This document shows, in pieces, positions 40,271 to 48,489 of a stretch of 64,000 nucleotides of DNA (its first letter is position 1; each line of letters starts with the position of its first letter). Position numbers and translations under genes: made by a program. This DNA comes from JAMXLO01 sp041487355 (lineage in GTDB: Bacteria; Pseudomonadota; Alphaproteobacteria; Acetobacterales; Acetobacteraceae): the NCBI GenBank assembly GCA_041487355.1, contig JBGPND010000004.1, positions 16,469-80,468 of the forward strand. The letters are read 5' to 3'. The notes under the pieces are model-generated. The model made no database searches and was not told the origin of the DNA. It saw only the letters and a program-made list of their open reading frames with translations.

Positions 40271-40920
40271 TGGCCGGCTTCTATGGCAAGCTGCCGGCGC
40301 GTGGCGATTTCGTCCGCGCCGGCCTGCCGCGCGACTTCACCGACCGCTGGGATGACTGGCTGCAATCCGTGCTGGCGGGCAGCCGAGCATTGATGGGCGA
40401 AGCCTGGCTGCCCGCTTTCCTGGAGGCGCCGGTTTGGCGCTTCGCCTTGCCCGCCGGAATGTGCGGCGAGCGCACGGTGCTCGGCCTGATGCTGCCGAGC
40501 GTCGACCGGGCGGGCCGCTACTTCCCCCTGACCTTCGCGGCACTGCATGGCGGAGCGGCCGAGACAGCGGAGGGAAATGCCTGGCTCGACCGGTGCGAGG
40601 CGGCTGGACGCAGCGCCCTGGAACAGGATACGCCGCCGCAGGAGATTTCCGACATGTTGGGGTTGCCCGACCTGCCGAACGACCCCGACCTGCCGAACGA
40701 CAAGGAAGGCGTCGCCGACGCCGTGTGGTGGAGTGAAGGCTCTCCGCGCGTGAAGCCCGCCCGCATGACTCTCGCATCCCTGCCCGACGCGGCGACTTAT
40801 GCGGCGATGCTGGGGACGGGGACGGAGGACACGGCGGCTACGGCGGACCAGCCCGCGGAGGCGGCGGGTGAATCGAGGCAGGATGCTTCGGGGGGGATCA
40901 CATGGGAGCCGACGTCGTGA
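40270..40920 (+). CDS. tagF: TagF/ImpM post-translational T6SS regulator
   Basis: TagF family proteins hold the T6SS off post-translationally, in several species by binding Fha. Here 216 residues start MAGFYGKLPARGDFV, the family signature, followed by WDDWLQSVLAGSR and GRYFPLTFAA. The ATG at 40270 overlaps the tssM stop (TGATG). A GTG at 40255 would add five residues and cannot be excluded. A small tandem repeat DLPNDPDLPND (near residue 140) is a local oddity. The C-terminus is acidic and Ala-rich and overlaps pppA by 19 bases. It is shorter than TagF-PppA fusions such as that of Agrobacterium, so here the two activities sit on separate coupled genes. Confidence 0.88.
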   Translation: MAGFYGKLPARGDFVRAGLPRDFTDRWDDWLQSVLAGSRALMGEAWLPAFLEAPVWRFALPAGMCGERTVLGLMLPSVDRAGRYFPLTFAALHGGAAETAEGNAWLDRCEAAGRSALEQDTPPQEISDMLGLPDLPNDPDLPNDKEGVADAVWWSEGSPRVKPARMTLASLPDAATYAAMLGTGTEDTAATADQPAEAAGESRQDASGGITWEPTS

Positions 40921-41642
40921 CCGCCCCGCGCTTCCGGTCCTGGGCCGTGACGCATCCGGGGGCCAAGCGGAAGCACAACGAGGACGCCTATGTCGACCGG
41001 CCTGATATTGGCCTGTGGGCCGTGGCCGACGGCGCGGGCGGCCATGCGTCCGGCGAGGTCGCATCGGGAATGATTGCCGAGGCGCTGGAAGGAATCCCAG
41101 TCGGTCTGCCGGCTTCGGAGCTGCTGGCGCAGGTGCGCCTGGCGATCGAGCGGACGCACGTGGCGTTGCGCGAGGAGGCGGCGCGGCGCGGCCCGGATGT
41201 GATGGTGGCATCGACCGTCGTGGTCATGCTGGCGCGCGGCGAACACTTCGCCTGCCTGTGGGCAGGCGACTCCCGCGCCTACCTGCTGCGCGCCGGCACG
41301 CTGCGCCAGATCACCCGCGACCACAGCCTGGTGCAGGAGCTGCTGGAGGCTGGCGCGATCGGACCGGACGAAGTGGAGAACCATCCGCGGGCGAACGTGA
41401 TCACCCGCGCCGTCGGCGCAGAGCTCGACGAGTTCACCCTCGACAAGGTGAGCGACCGGCTGGTGGCGGGCGATCGGTTCCTGCTGTGCAGCGACGGCCT
41501 GTGCAAGACCCTGCCGGCGGGCGAGCTGGCCAGCCTGCTCGGCTCGCTGGACGACGTGCCGGCGCAGGCGCTGATCGATGCGGCGCTTGCGATGAACGTC
41601 AGCGACAACGTCACCGCCGTCGCGGTCGAATTCACCGGGTAG
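40902..41642 (+). CDS. pppA: PppA, PP2C-family Ser/Thr phosphatase
   Basis: Removes phosphate from the T6SS FHA protein and so switches secretion off. It is 246 residues, a single PP2C domain with no membrane segment. The metal-ligand motifs are all present: HNEDAYVD (near 26), ADGAGGHASGEVA (near 43), WAGDSRAYLL, LLCSDGLCKTL and SDNVTAVAVEF. A basic start RFRSWAVTHPGAKRKHNED is typical of PppA. It is the last gene of the vgrG-to-pppA run. Its start lies inside tagF, so the two repressing activities are translated together. Confidence 0.93.
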   Translation: MGADVVTAPRFRSWAVTHPGAKRKHNEDAYVDRPDIGLWAVADGAGGHASGEVASGMIAEALEGIPVGLPASELLAQVRLAIERTHVALREEAARRGPDVMVASTVVVMLARGEHFACLWAGDSRAYLLRAGTLRQITRDHSLVQELLEAGAIGPDEVENHPRANVITRAVGAELDEFTLDKVSDRLVAGDRFLLCSDGLCKTLPAGELASLLGSLDDVPAQALIDAALAMNVSDNVTAVAVEFTG

Positions 41643-41676
41643 AGCACGTTCAGCAGGACTGGGATCTCGCCCGGAT

Positions 41677-41754
41677 GATGGGTTTCGCTCTGCTCAACCC
41701 ATCCTACGCCTACGCCGCAGCCTGTAGGATGGGTTGAGCGCAGCGATACCCATC
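41677..41754. repeat. GTAGGATGGGTTGAGC-type inverted repeat after pppA
   Basis: Arms 41677-41707 and 41724-41754 (GATGGGTTTCGCTCTGCTCA against its near complement) form a long hairpin with a 16-base loop. This sequence type is a widely dispersed intergenic repeat in proteobacteria. It lies between the convergent ends of pppA and hcp and may help end both transcripts. Confidence 0.75.
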
Positions 41755-41773
41755 ACGACTGGCGAGGCTCGCT

Positions 41774-41804
41774 CGCGTTTCCGGTCACCCTGAATTCGCT
41801 ATAG
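41774..41804. repeat. 31-base dispersed repeat, copy 1
   Basis: Reverse complement CTATAGCGAATTCAGGGTGA plus CCGGAAACGCG. It matches 57854-57884 at 29 of 31 positions; the two differences are AA against GG after CTATAGCG. Both copies lie in the gap between convergent genes. Confidence 0.65.
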
Positions 41805-41840
41805 AGCAAAGTGAAAGACGTGGATGGCCGGCCATGACGT

Positions 41841-41871
41841 AAAAGGGCCAGGGAACTGCGTCCCCTGGCCC
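41841..41871 (-). terminator. Rho-independent terminator of clpV-hcp
   Basis: On the minus strand, stem GGGCCAGGG, loop, CCCTGGCCC, then TTTT, starting 26 bases past the hcp stop. It is the clearest intrinsic terminator in the window and fits the high transcript level expected for hcp. Confidence 0.85.
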
Positions 41872-41897
41872 TGCTCGATGCGCCGCGATGCCGCGTG

Positions 41898-42374
41898 TCA
41901 GACCTTCTGCATCTGCAACAGGTCGTAGCCCACCGTATCCGGCGAGCCGCCGATCTTCGGATCGCGTTCGGTATAGGTGAACATGATCTTGGTGAAGTTC
42001 AGCGACAGGCTCTCTGTCGGGGCGTCGCCACCGCTCGACACGCTGTAGCCGCTCAGCCCGCAATTGGTGAGCTCGTAAGCCAGGAAGGTGTCGACCTTGT
42101 CCTTGGTCGTGGTGGTGAACTTGAACTTCACCGTGGCACTCAGGTCGCCGGCGACGGCGTCCATGAACAGCTTGGTGGATGACTTGTCCAACCGTTTGGT
42201 GACCACGATCTCGCTGATGCTGGGTTCGGAAGCCTCACGGGTTGCCGCGCCGCGCGCGGCGGTTCCGATGCCGCGACCGACGCCCCATTGGAACGAGTTC
42301 AGCTCGATCCATTTCTCGAAGCCGCTGGTCGTCACGGCTCCGTCGATCCCATCCCACTTCATATACAGTGCCAC
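41898..42374 (-). CDS. hcp: Hcp (TssD) tube protein
   Basis: Hexameric rings of Hcp stack into the inner tube that is fired out of the cell. The 158 residues begin MALYMKWDGIDGAVTTSGFE and contain RLDKSSTKLFMDAVAG, KFKFTTTTKDKVDTF and SLNFTKIMFTYTE, matching Hcp's beta-barrel layout and length (about 160). The start is GTG at 42374 with AAAGGAG six bases upstream; the internal ATG at codon 5 is too late for the fold. It is 39 bases after clpV on the same strand and is followed by a strong terminator, so clpV-hcp form one unit. No extension or effector domain is fused. Confidence 0.94.
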   Translation of the reverse strand: MALYMKWDGIDGAVTTSGFEKWIELNSFQWGVGRGIGTAARGAATREASEPSISEIVVTKRLDKSSTKLFMDAVAGDLSATVKFKFTTTTKDKVDTFLAYELTNCGLSGYSVSSGGDAPTESLSLNFTKIMFTYTERDPKIGGSPDTVGYDLLQMQKV

Positions 42375-42413
42375 GATGCGCTCCTTTGTTTCCGGCGAGG
42401 CGGTTTAACGGGT

Positions 42414-45056
42414 TTAGCCGATATGGTACTGAAACGACCCAGCCGTGTCCACGCCCACGGTGACCCCGTTGATCGTTGCGCCCTCGGCGAGGCGAGATAG
42501 CACCTCCCCGGACAATTCCGGGAGTAACGTCCGCGAGAGGATCTTCTCGACGTTCCGCGCGCCGGACGATGTCTCGGTGCAACGCGCGGCGATCGTGTCG
42601 ACCAGTTCCTGGTCCCAGGCGAAGCTAGTGCCATAAGATTCCTGGACTCTTCGCCGAATCCGGTTGAGCTGAAGCTCGACGATCTGGCGGATGATGGCGG
42701 GCGAGAGCGGAAAATAGGGGACCAAATTCACCCGGCCGAGGAAGGCCGGCTTGAAGTGCTTCATCAGCTCCGGCATCAGCGCCTCGGCCAGCGCCGCCGA
42801 GTCAGGGGCCGTCTCGGGATCGGCGAACAGCCGGGTGATCAGGTCGGTGCCGGCGTTCGACGTCATGATGATGACGGCGTTCTTGAAGTCGATGTCGCGG
42901 CCTTCGCCGTCCTTCATGTTTCCCTTGTCGAACACCTGGAAGAAGATGTCCTGCACCCCGGGATGCGCCTTCTCCATCTCATCCAGCAGGATGACGGAGT
43001 AGGGCCGCCGCCGCACCGCCTCGGTCAGCACGCCGCCCTCGCCGTAGCCGACATAGCCAGGCGGGCTACCCATAAGCAGGCTGACCTTATGCTCCTCCTT
43101 GAATTCGCTCATGTTGATGACGGTCACGTTCTGTTCGCCGCCATACAGCAGGTCGGCGAGCGTCAGCGCCGTCTCGGTCTTGCCGGTGCCGGAGGTACCG
43201 ACCATCAGGAACACGCCGATCGGCTTGCGCGGATCGGTGAGACCGGCGCGGGACGTGCGGATTGCCTGTGCCACCGCCTCCAGCGCATGCGGCTGGCCGA
43301 CGATACGCTGCTCCATCGCCTGCTTGAGATTGAGGATGGTGCGGATCTCGTTGGACTGCATGCGGCCGGCTGGAATGCCAGTCCAGCCCTCCACCACCTC
43401 GGCCACCGCCTGACGGTCCACCACCGGATGGATCAGCGGCGTCTCGCCTTGCAGCGTGCGCAGCTTGCCGGAAATCTCTGCGAGCTTCACGCGGAGCGCA
43501 TCCTTGTCTTCGGTGTTCGCCGGATCTTCGATCTGCGCCCGTGTCTCGCCGAGCTGGGCCGCCAGCGCCTTCTCCTGCTCCCAGCGCGCCTCCAGCGCCA
43601 CGAGTTCCTCGGTGGCGCGCGCGCGCTCCGCCAGCAGGTCCTCGCGGCGTGCCCCGTGCGGCTCGCCGGCGGCGATCTCGCGATCGAGAATCGCCACCTC
43701 GGTATCGATCAGCCCGATCCGCCGCTGGCGATCCTCGATCGGCGGCGGCACCGCCGCCTGGCTCATCGCCACCCGCGCGCAGGCGGTGTCGATCAGGCTC
43801 ACCGCCTTGTCGGGCAACTGGCGCGACGGGATGTAACGCGCCGACAGCCGCACCGCCTCGCTTACCGCCTCGTCCAGGATGCGGACGTTGTGGTGCTTCT
43901 CCAGCGTATCGACCAGGCCACGGACCATCGCGACCGCCATCGGCTCCGGCGGTTCGTCGACCTTCACCACCTGGAAGCGCCGCGTCAGCGCCGCATCCTT
44001 CTCGAAGTACTTCTTGTATTCGGCCCAGGTGGTGGCGGCGATAGTACGCAGCTCGCCGCGCGCCAGCGCCGGCTTCAGCAGGTTGGCGGCGTCGCCCTGC
44101 CCGGCCGAACCGCCGGCACCGATCAGCTGGTGCGCCTCGTCGATGAACATGATGATCGGCTTGGGACTGGCCTTCACCTCGTCGATCACGCCGCGCAGCC
44201 GGTTCTCGAACTCGCCCTTCACCCCGGCGCCCGCCTGCAGCAGGCCCAGGTCGAGGGTGCGCAGCGTGACGCCCAGCAAAGCCGGCGGCACGTCGCCGGA
44301 GGCGAGCCGCACGGCGAAACCTTCCACCACCGCCGTCTTGCCGACGCCCGCCTCGCCGGTGAGGATCGGATTGTTCTGCCGCCGCCGCGTCAGGATGTCG
44401 ATGATCTGGCGGATCTCGGTGTCGCGGCCGAGGATCGGGTCGATCTTGCCGGCCCTGGCCTGGGCGGTCAGGTCGGTGGTGTACTGGTCAAGGGCGCCTG
44501 ATCCGCGCGGCGCCATGGGCGCGCCATCGCCGGCCGCCCCCGCCTCTCCCGATGTGGCTGCCGCCTGGGCTTCCGCCGCCTCGGCGCTGTTGGCGGTGAT
44601 CGCGGCAAAGTCCCGCTTCAGCGCATCGGCATTGATCTTCAGTAGCTGTCCGGACGCCTCGCGCGCGCGCCGCGCCAGGGTCTCGTCCGCCAGCAGCGCC
44701 CAGAGCAGATGCCCCGATCGGATGCGGCCCACGCCTTGCTCGAGTGAAGCCAGCAGCCAGGCCTGCTTTGCCAGTTCCACGATATCCGGCGCCAGCGATG
44801 GCGCCCGCCCGTTGCCGGTCTTCATCCGCTCCAGCGCGCGATTGAGATCGGTGGCGAAGCGCCCCTGGTCGATTTCGTAATGGCGCAGGATGGCGGCGAT
44901 GTCACTGTCGGCACGATCGGCCAGCGTGACCAGCCAGTGTTCGATCTCGACATTGTAGTGGGTGCGCGACAGCGTCAGACCGGCGGCAGCCTCGAGCGCC
45001 CGCCGGCACGGGTCGTTCAGCCGGCCCACAAGCTGTTTCAGATCGATGGTGGCCAT
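42414..45056 (-). CDS. clpV: TssH/ClpV, sheath-recycling AAA+ ATPase
   Basis: Disassembles the contracted TssBC sheath for reuse. Of 880 residues, the N-terminal domain is at about 1-160 (LNDPCRRALEAAAGLTLSR, which binds the sheath helix). The first AAA+ module has Walker A GEAGVGKT (234-241) and Walker B FIDEAH (304-309). A coiled-coil middle domain lies at about 440-540. The second module has GTSGTGKT (620-627), VILLDEMEKAHP (from 688) and sensor TSNAGTD, and the C-terminal D2-small domain ends the protein. Length and order match ClpV rather than ClpB (Ala-rich linker at 155-185). It is divergent from tssA with 90 bases between, a position that splits the two T6SS operons. Confidence 0.95.
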   Translation of the reverse strand: MATIDLKQLVGRLNDPCRRALEAAAGLTLSRTHYNVEIEHWLVTLADRADSDIAAILRHYEIDQGRFATDLNRALERMKTGNGRAPSLAPDIVELAKQAWLLASLEQGVGRIRSGHLLWALLADETLARRAREASGQLLKINADALKRDFAAITANSAEAAEAQAAATSGEAGAAGDGAPMAPRGSGALDQYTTDLTAQARAGKIDPILGRDTEIRQIIDILTRRRQNNPILTGEAGVGKTAVVEGFAVRLASGDVPPALLGVTLRTLDLGLLQAGAGVKGEFENRLRGVIDEVKASPKPIIMFIDEAHQLIGAGGSAGQGDAANLLKPALARGELRTIAATTWAEYKKYFEKDAALTRRFQVVKVDEPPEPMAVAMVRGLVDTLEKHHNVRILDEAVSEAVRLSARYIPSRQLPDKAVSLIDTACARVAMSQAAVPPPIEDRQRRIGLIDTEVAILDREIAAGEPHGARREDLLAERARATEELVALEARWEQEKALAAQLGETRAQIEDPANTEDKDALRVKLAEISGKLRTLQGETPLIHPVVDRQAVAEVVEGWTGIPAGRMQSNEIRTILNLKQAMEQRIVGQPHALEAVAQAIRTSRAGLTDPRKPIGVFLMVGTSGTGKTETALTLADLLYGGEQNVTVINMSEFKEEHKVSLLMGSPPGYVGYGEGGVLTEAVRRRPYSVILLDEMEKAHPGVQDIFFQVFDKGNMKDGEGRDIDFKNAVIIMTSNAGTDLITRLFADPETAPDSAALAEALMPELMKHFKPAFLGRVNLVPYFPLSPAIIRQIVELQLNRIRRRVQESYGTSFAWDQELVDTIAARCTETSSGARNVEKILSRTLLPELSGEVLSRLAEGATINGVTVGVDTAGSFQYHIG

Positions 45057-45060
45057 CCGG

Positions 45061-45088
45061 TTTCCCCCGGGGGAGCGATCCCCCTTTT
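45061..45088 (-). promoter_or_regulatory. G/C hairpin over the clpV ribosome-binding site
   Basis: On the minus strand the clpV leader reads AAAAGGGGGATCGCTCCCCC followed by GGGGGAAACC and the ATG. The C5 tract (45069-45073 on the complement) can pair with the G5 tract upstream (45080-45084), leaving the second G5 (45064-45068) free as ribosome-binding site. Structural effect is inference. Confidence 0.3.
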
Positions 45089-45146
45089 CGCGACTGGAGA
45101 CTATGTGTTACGCGGAACCATTGTCCAGCGATTGAGAGGCGCGTGA

Positions 45147-46286
45147 ATGGTGGACCTGCCGGAAGGCGTCGACCTCGAGGCTCTGCTGGCACCGATACCG
45201 GGTGATGCGCCGCAAGGCATCGACATCCGCGAGGACTTCTCCTCCACCTCGCCGTACAACCGGCTGCGCGATGCGCGCTCCGAGGCGCGCGACGCCGAGC
45301 GCGGGCAGGATGCCGGCGATGCGGATGCGCGTGATCCGACACCGCTCTGGCGCAGCGTTAGGGAACTCGCGCTGAAGACGCTGGCGGAGACCACCAAGGA
45401 CCTGGAAGTTGCCGCCTGGCTGACCGAGGCGCTGGTGCGCAGCCATGGGCTGGCGGGGCTCGCCGCGGGCGCGCAGCTCATGGCGGGCCTTGCCGAACAG
45501 TACTGGGACGGTCTGTTCCCGCTGCCGGACGATTACGGCATGGAGACCCGCGTCGCCCCGGTGACCGGGCTCAACGGCCGCGACGGCAACGGGTCGCTGA
45601 TCCAGCCGCTCTACAAGCTCGCGCTGTTCAATCGGACCGACGGCTCGCCGCTCGCATATTACCAGTATAAGCAATCCGAACAGCTCGGCACCGTCGATGC
45701 CGAGAACCGGCAGAAGCGCATCGATGCCGGAGCGGTGCCGCTCGAGAACCTGGAGCGCGAGGCGCGCGCCGCTGGCAGCCGTCTGTTCGCCGCACTGCTC
45801 TCGGATGGACGGGCAGCGCGCGATGCCTGGCAGGCGATGGCCAACGTGATGGACGAGAAGGCCGGCGCCGATGGCCCCTCCACCACGGCGGTCCGCGATC
45901 TGCTGTCCGGCATCATCGACGTTGCCGCGCGCTACGCGCCGGCCGATGCGGTCGGCGGCGACGGCGCGGCGGCGCAAGGCGAGGCGGCCTCTGGCGGAGC
46001 GGCGGCTGCCGGCCCGACAGGAGGCGTGGGCCTCGCCGGCATCGCGGTGGCGCCAGGACAGGCTGCCTCGCGCGAGGATGCGCTGCGCGCGCTGAGCGAG
46101 ATCGCCAACTTCTTCCGCCGCACCGAACCGCACTCACCGCTCTCCTACACGCTCGACGAGGCGGTCCGCCGCGGACGCATGACCTGGCCCGAACTGCTGC
46201 AGGAGGTGGTTTCCGACATGGATGCGCGCAACAGCATCCTGACCACCCTCGGCATCCGCCCGCCGCCGCCTGAGGCTCAGGAATGA
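45147..46286 (+). CDS. tssA: TssA, ImpA-family assembly protein
   Basis: TssA proteins bind baseplate and growing sheath end and guide tube/sheath assembly. The 379 residues carry the ImpA N-terminal domain (about 8-130: LLAPIPGDAPQGIDIRE, PLWRSVRELALKTLAETTKDLEVAAWL, split over the domain, then LAEQYWDGLFPLPDDYG). A helical middle follows, then an Ala/Gly linker (about 270-305), and a short C-terminal part ending in TEPHSPLSYTLDEAVRRGRM, the motif shared by short TssA proteins. The start ATG 45147 has GAGAGG eight bases upstream. It is transcribed away from clpV. A 165-base gap with a predicted promoter separates it from tssB, so tssA may have its own transcript. Confidence 0.91.
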   Translation: MVDLPEGVDLEALLAPIPGDAPQGIDIREDFSSTSPYNRLRDARSEARDAERGQDAGDADARDPTPLWRSVRELALKTLAETTKDLEVAAWLTEALVRSHGLAGLAAGAQLMAGLAEQYWDGLFPLPDDYGMETRVAPVTGLNGRDGNGSLIQPLYKLALFNRTDGSPLAYYQYKQSEQLGTVDAENRQKRIDAGAVPLENLEREARAAGSRLFAALLSDGRAARDAWQAMANVMDEKAGADGPSTTAVRDLLSGIIDVAARYAPADAVGGDGAAAQGEAASGGAAAAGPTGGVGLAGIAVAPGQAASREDALRALSEIANFFRRTEPHSPLSYTLDEAVRRGRMTWPELLQEVVSDMDARNSILTTLGIRPPPPEAQE

Positions 46287-46308
46287 CCCGAACGTGTGAT
46301 AACGGGTG

Positions 46309-46324
46309 TGTGAAGAAGATCACA
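46309..46324. promoter_or_regulatory. Predicted Crp/Fnr-family operator upstream of tssB
   Basis: TGTGAAGAAGATCACA is a perfect TGTGA-N6-TCACA palindrome, the Crp consensus. Its centre at 46316.5 is about 57 bases before the transcription start implied by the promoter at 46339-46366, close to the class I activator position. The regulator itself is not in the window. Confidence 0.55.
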
Positions 46325-46338
46325 GACACAAGGAATTA

Positions 46339-46366
46339 TTGACCATACTCGTCTCGACTGTCTAAT
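46339..46366 (+). promoter_or_regulatory. Predicted sigma70-type promoter of the tssB operon
   Basis: TTGACC at 46339-46344, a 16-base spacer, then TCTAAT at 46361-46366, each matching 5 of 6 consensus bases. The surrounding stretch is unusually A/T-rich for this genome. It gives a leader of about 80 bases before the tssB ATG. Confidence 0.5.
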
Positions 46367-46451
46367 CTTTGCGCAGCAGGCCGATGTGCGCGCATGCGCC
46401 GATGGTGGGCCAGTCGGCCCGAGCCGATCACAGGGATGGGGAAGCGAGACC

Positions 46452-46961
46452 ATGAGTGCCAGCATCCACGACAAGCTCAATCGCGTCCGCAAGCCGCGGG
46501 TGCACATCACCTACGAAGTCGAGACGGAGGGCGCGGAGATTCTGCGCGAGCTGCCGTTCATCATGGGAATCATGGGCGATTTCTCCGGTGACCCGACGCA
46601 GCCGCTGCGCCCGCTGGCCGATCGCAAGTTCATTCAGATCGACCGCGACAACTTCAACGATGTCATGGCGGGGATGACGCCTGGCCTGAAACTCAAGGTC
46701 GACAACAAGCTCTCGGAAGCGGGCGGCGAGGTGGGCGTCGATTTGAAGTTCAACTCGATCGAGGATTTCGAGCCCGCGCGCGTCGCGCAGCAGGTGCCGG
46801 CTCTGCGCGCACTGCTCGAGACGCGTGCCAAGCTCCGCGACCTGATGAGCAAGGTCGACCGATCCGAGGAGCTGGAAGGTCTGCTCGAGCAGGTGCTGAA
46901 GAACGAAGACGAACTGAAATCGCTGTCCAGCCAACTGGGGCTGGGCAAGCAGGAGGGCTGA
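46452..46961 (+). CDS. tssB: TssB, small sheath subunit
   Basis: Pairs with TssC to build the contractile sheath. It is 169 residues from ATG 46452; an upstream in-frame start at 46386 would add 22 residues unlike the family. Motifs are [17 protein letters not shown] at the start, [30 protein letters not shown], and a C-terminal helix region ([20 protein letters not shown]). Length is usual for TssB (about 165). The gap to tssC is three bases. Confidence 0.95.
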   Translation: MSASIHDKLNRVRKPRVHITYEVETEGAEILRELPFIMGIMGDFSGDPTQPLRPLADRKFIQIDRDNFNDVMAGMTPGLKLKVDNKLSEAGGEVGVDLKFNSIEDFEPARVAQQVPALRALLETRAKLRDLMSKVDRSEELEGLLEQVLKNEDELKSLSSQLGLGKQEG

Positions 46962-46964
46962 TCG

Positions 46965-48458
46965 ATGTCAGGCGCCCAGACCGCACCACAGGCGGCAGCT
47001 ACCGAGACCAAAGAGGGCCTTTCCTTCCTCGATCAGGTCGTCGCAGCAACCAAGCAGACCGCGCCCGACCAGGCGCAGGACCTCGTCAAGAACCTGGTCG
47101 AGCAGGCGCTGTCCGGCACCGTCACGTTCGACAAGAACCTGACGCGCACTCTCGATCGCGCCATCGCCGCGATCGACCGCAAGGTGTCGGACCAGCTCAA
47201 TGCCATCATGCATCACCCGAAGTTCTCGGCGCTCGAAGGTAGCTGGCGCGGACTGCACTACCTGGTGATGAACACCGAGACCGGCACGAGCCTGAAGCTG
47301 CGCGTGCTGAACATGCCCAAGCGGGAGCTGTCGCGCGATCTGCAGCGCGCCGTCGAGTTCGACCAGAGCCAGTTGTTCAAGAAGATCTACGAAAACGAGT
47401 TCGGCACGCCGGGCGGCGAGCCCTATGGCGCGCTGATCGGCGACTACGAGTGGTCGCAGCACCCGGACGACATCGAGACACTGCGCCTGGTATCCAACGT
47501 CGCCGCCGCGGCGTTCGCACCGTTCATCTCCGCCGCCGGCGCCAACATGTTCGGCTTCGACAGTTGGCCCGAGCTCGCCAAGCCGCGCGATCTGGCCAAG
47601 ATCTTCGAGACGCAGGACTACACGAAATGGCGCAGCTTCCGCGACAGCGAGGACGCGCGCTTCGTCAACCTGGTGATGCCGCGCACGCTCGCCCGTCTGC
47701 CGTATGGCGCGGCCACCAAGGCGATCGACGAGTTCGACTATGAAGAAGCGCCGTACGACGAGACAGGCGCGGCGAAGTCAATGCAGCACAACGAGTACTG
47801 CTGGATGAACGCCGCCTACGCGATGGGCACTCGCCTCACCGACGCCTTCGCGCAGTACGGCTTCTGCACCGCAATCCGCGGCGCCGAGGGCGGCGGCAAG
47901 GTGGAGAACCTGCCGTACCACGTGTTCACGTCGGACGACGGCGACATGGACGCCAAGTGCCCGACCGAGATCGCCATCACCGACCGGCGCGAGTTCGAGC
48001 TGTCCAACCTCGGCTTCCTGCCGCTGTGCCACTACAAGAACACCGACTACTCGGTGTTCTTCGGTGCGCAGACGGTGCAGAAGCCGAAGAAGTACGATCG
48101 CCCGGAGGCAACGGCGAACGCGGCAATCTCGGCGCGACTGCCCTACATCATGGCGACCAGCCGTTTCGCGCACTACCTGAAGGTGATGGCGCGCGACAAG
48201 ATCGGCAGCTTCATGGAAGCGGGCGATGTGGAGCGCTGGCTGAACCGGTGGATCAACAACTATGTCAACGGCAACGAGAATGCCGGGCAGGAGATGAAGG
48301 CCCGCTTCCCGCTGCGCGAGGCACGCGTGGAAGTGCGGGAGATTCCCGGCAAGCCGGGCTCCTACAACGCCGTGGCGTATCTGCGGCCCTGGCTGCAGAT
48401 GGAAGAGCTGACCACCAGCCTGCGCATGGTGGCCCGCATCCCGGCCGCCGCGAGCTGA
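46965..48458 (+). CDS. tssC: TssC, large sheath subunit
   Basis: Forms the contractile sheath with TssB. Its 497 residues match family length. Motifs in order: [21 protein letters not shown] helix (as [20 protein letters not shown]), [75 protein letters not shown], and the C-terminal [30 protein letters not shown]. ClpV recognition in sheaths normally depends on a TssC N-terminal helix (residues about 10-30 here, [17 protein letters not shown]). Bases 46965-47532 are inside the inverted repeat; the rest is unique, so this gene spans the end of what is visible of the palindrome and is intact. Confidence 0.95.
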   Translation: MSGAQTAPQAAATETKEGLSFLDQVVAATKQTAPDQAQDLVKNLVEQALSGTVTFDKNLTRTLDRAIAAIDRKVSDQLNAIMHHPKFSALEGSWRGLHYLVMNTETGTSLKLRVLNMPKRELSRDLQRAVEFDQSQLFKKIYENEFGTPGGEPYGALIGDYEWSQHPDDIETLRLVSNVAAAAFAPFISAAGANMFGFDSWPELAKPRDLAKIFETQDYTKWRSFRDSEDARFVNLVMPRTLARLPYGAATKAIDEFDYEEAPYDETGAAKSMQHNEYCWMNAAYAMGTRLTDAFAQYGFCTAIRGAEGGGKVENLPYHVFTSDDGDMDAKCPTEIAITDRREFELSNLGFLPLCHYKNTDYSVFFGAQTVQKPKKYDRPEATANAAISARLPYIMATSRFAHYLKVMARDKIGSFMEAGDVERWLNRWINNYVNGNENAGQEMKARFPLREARVEVREIPGKPGSYNAVAYLRPWLQMEELTTSLRMVARIPAAAS

Positions 48459-48489
48459 CCGCCGCCCATCGCTTCAGGCGGGCGGCGCG

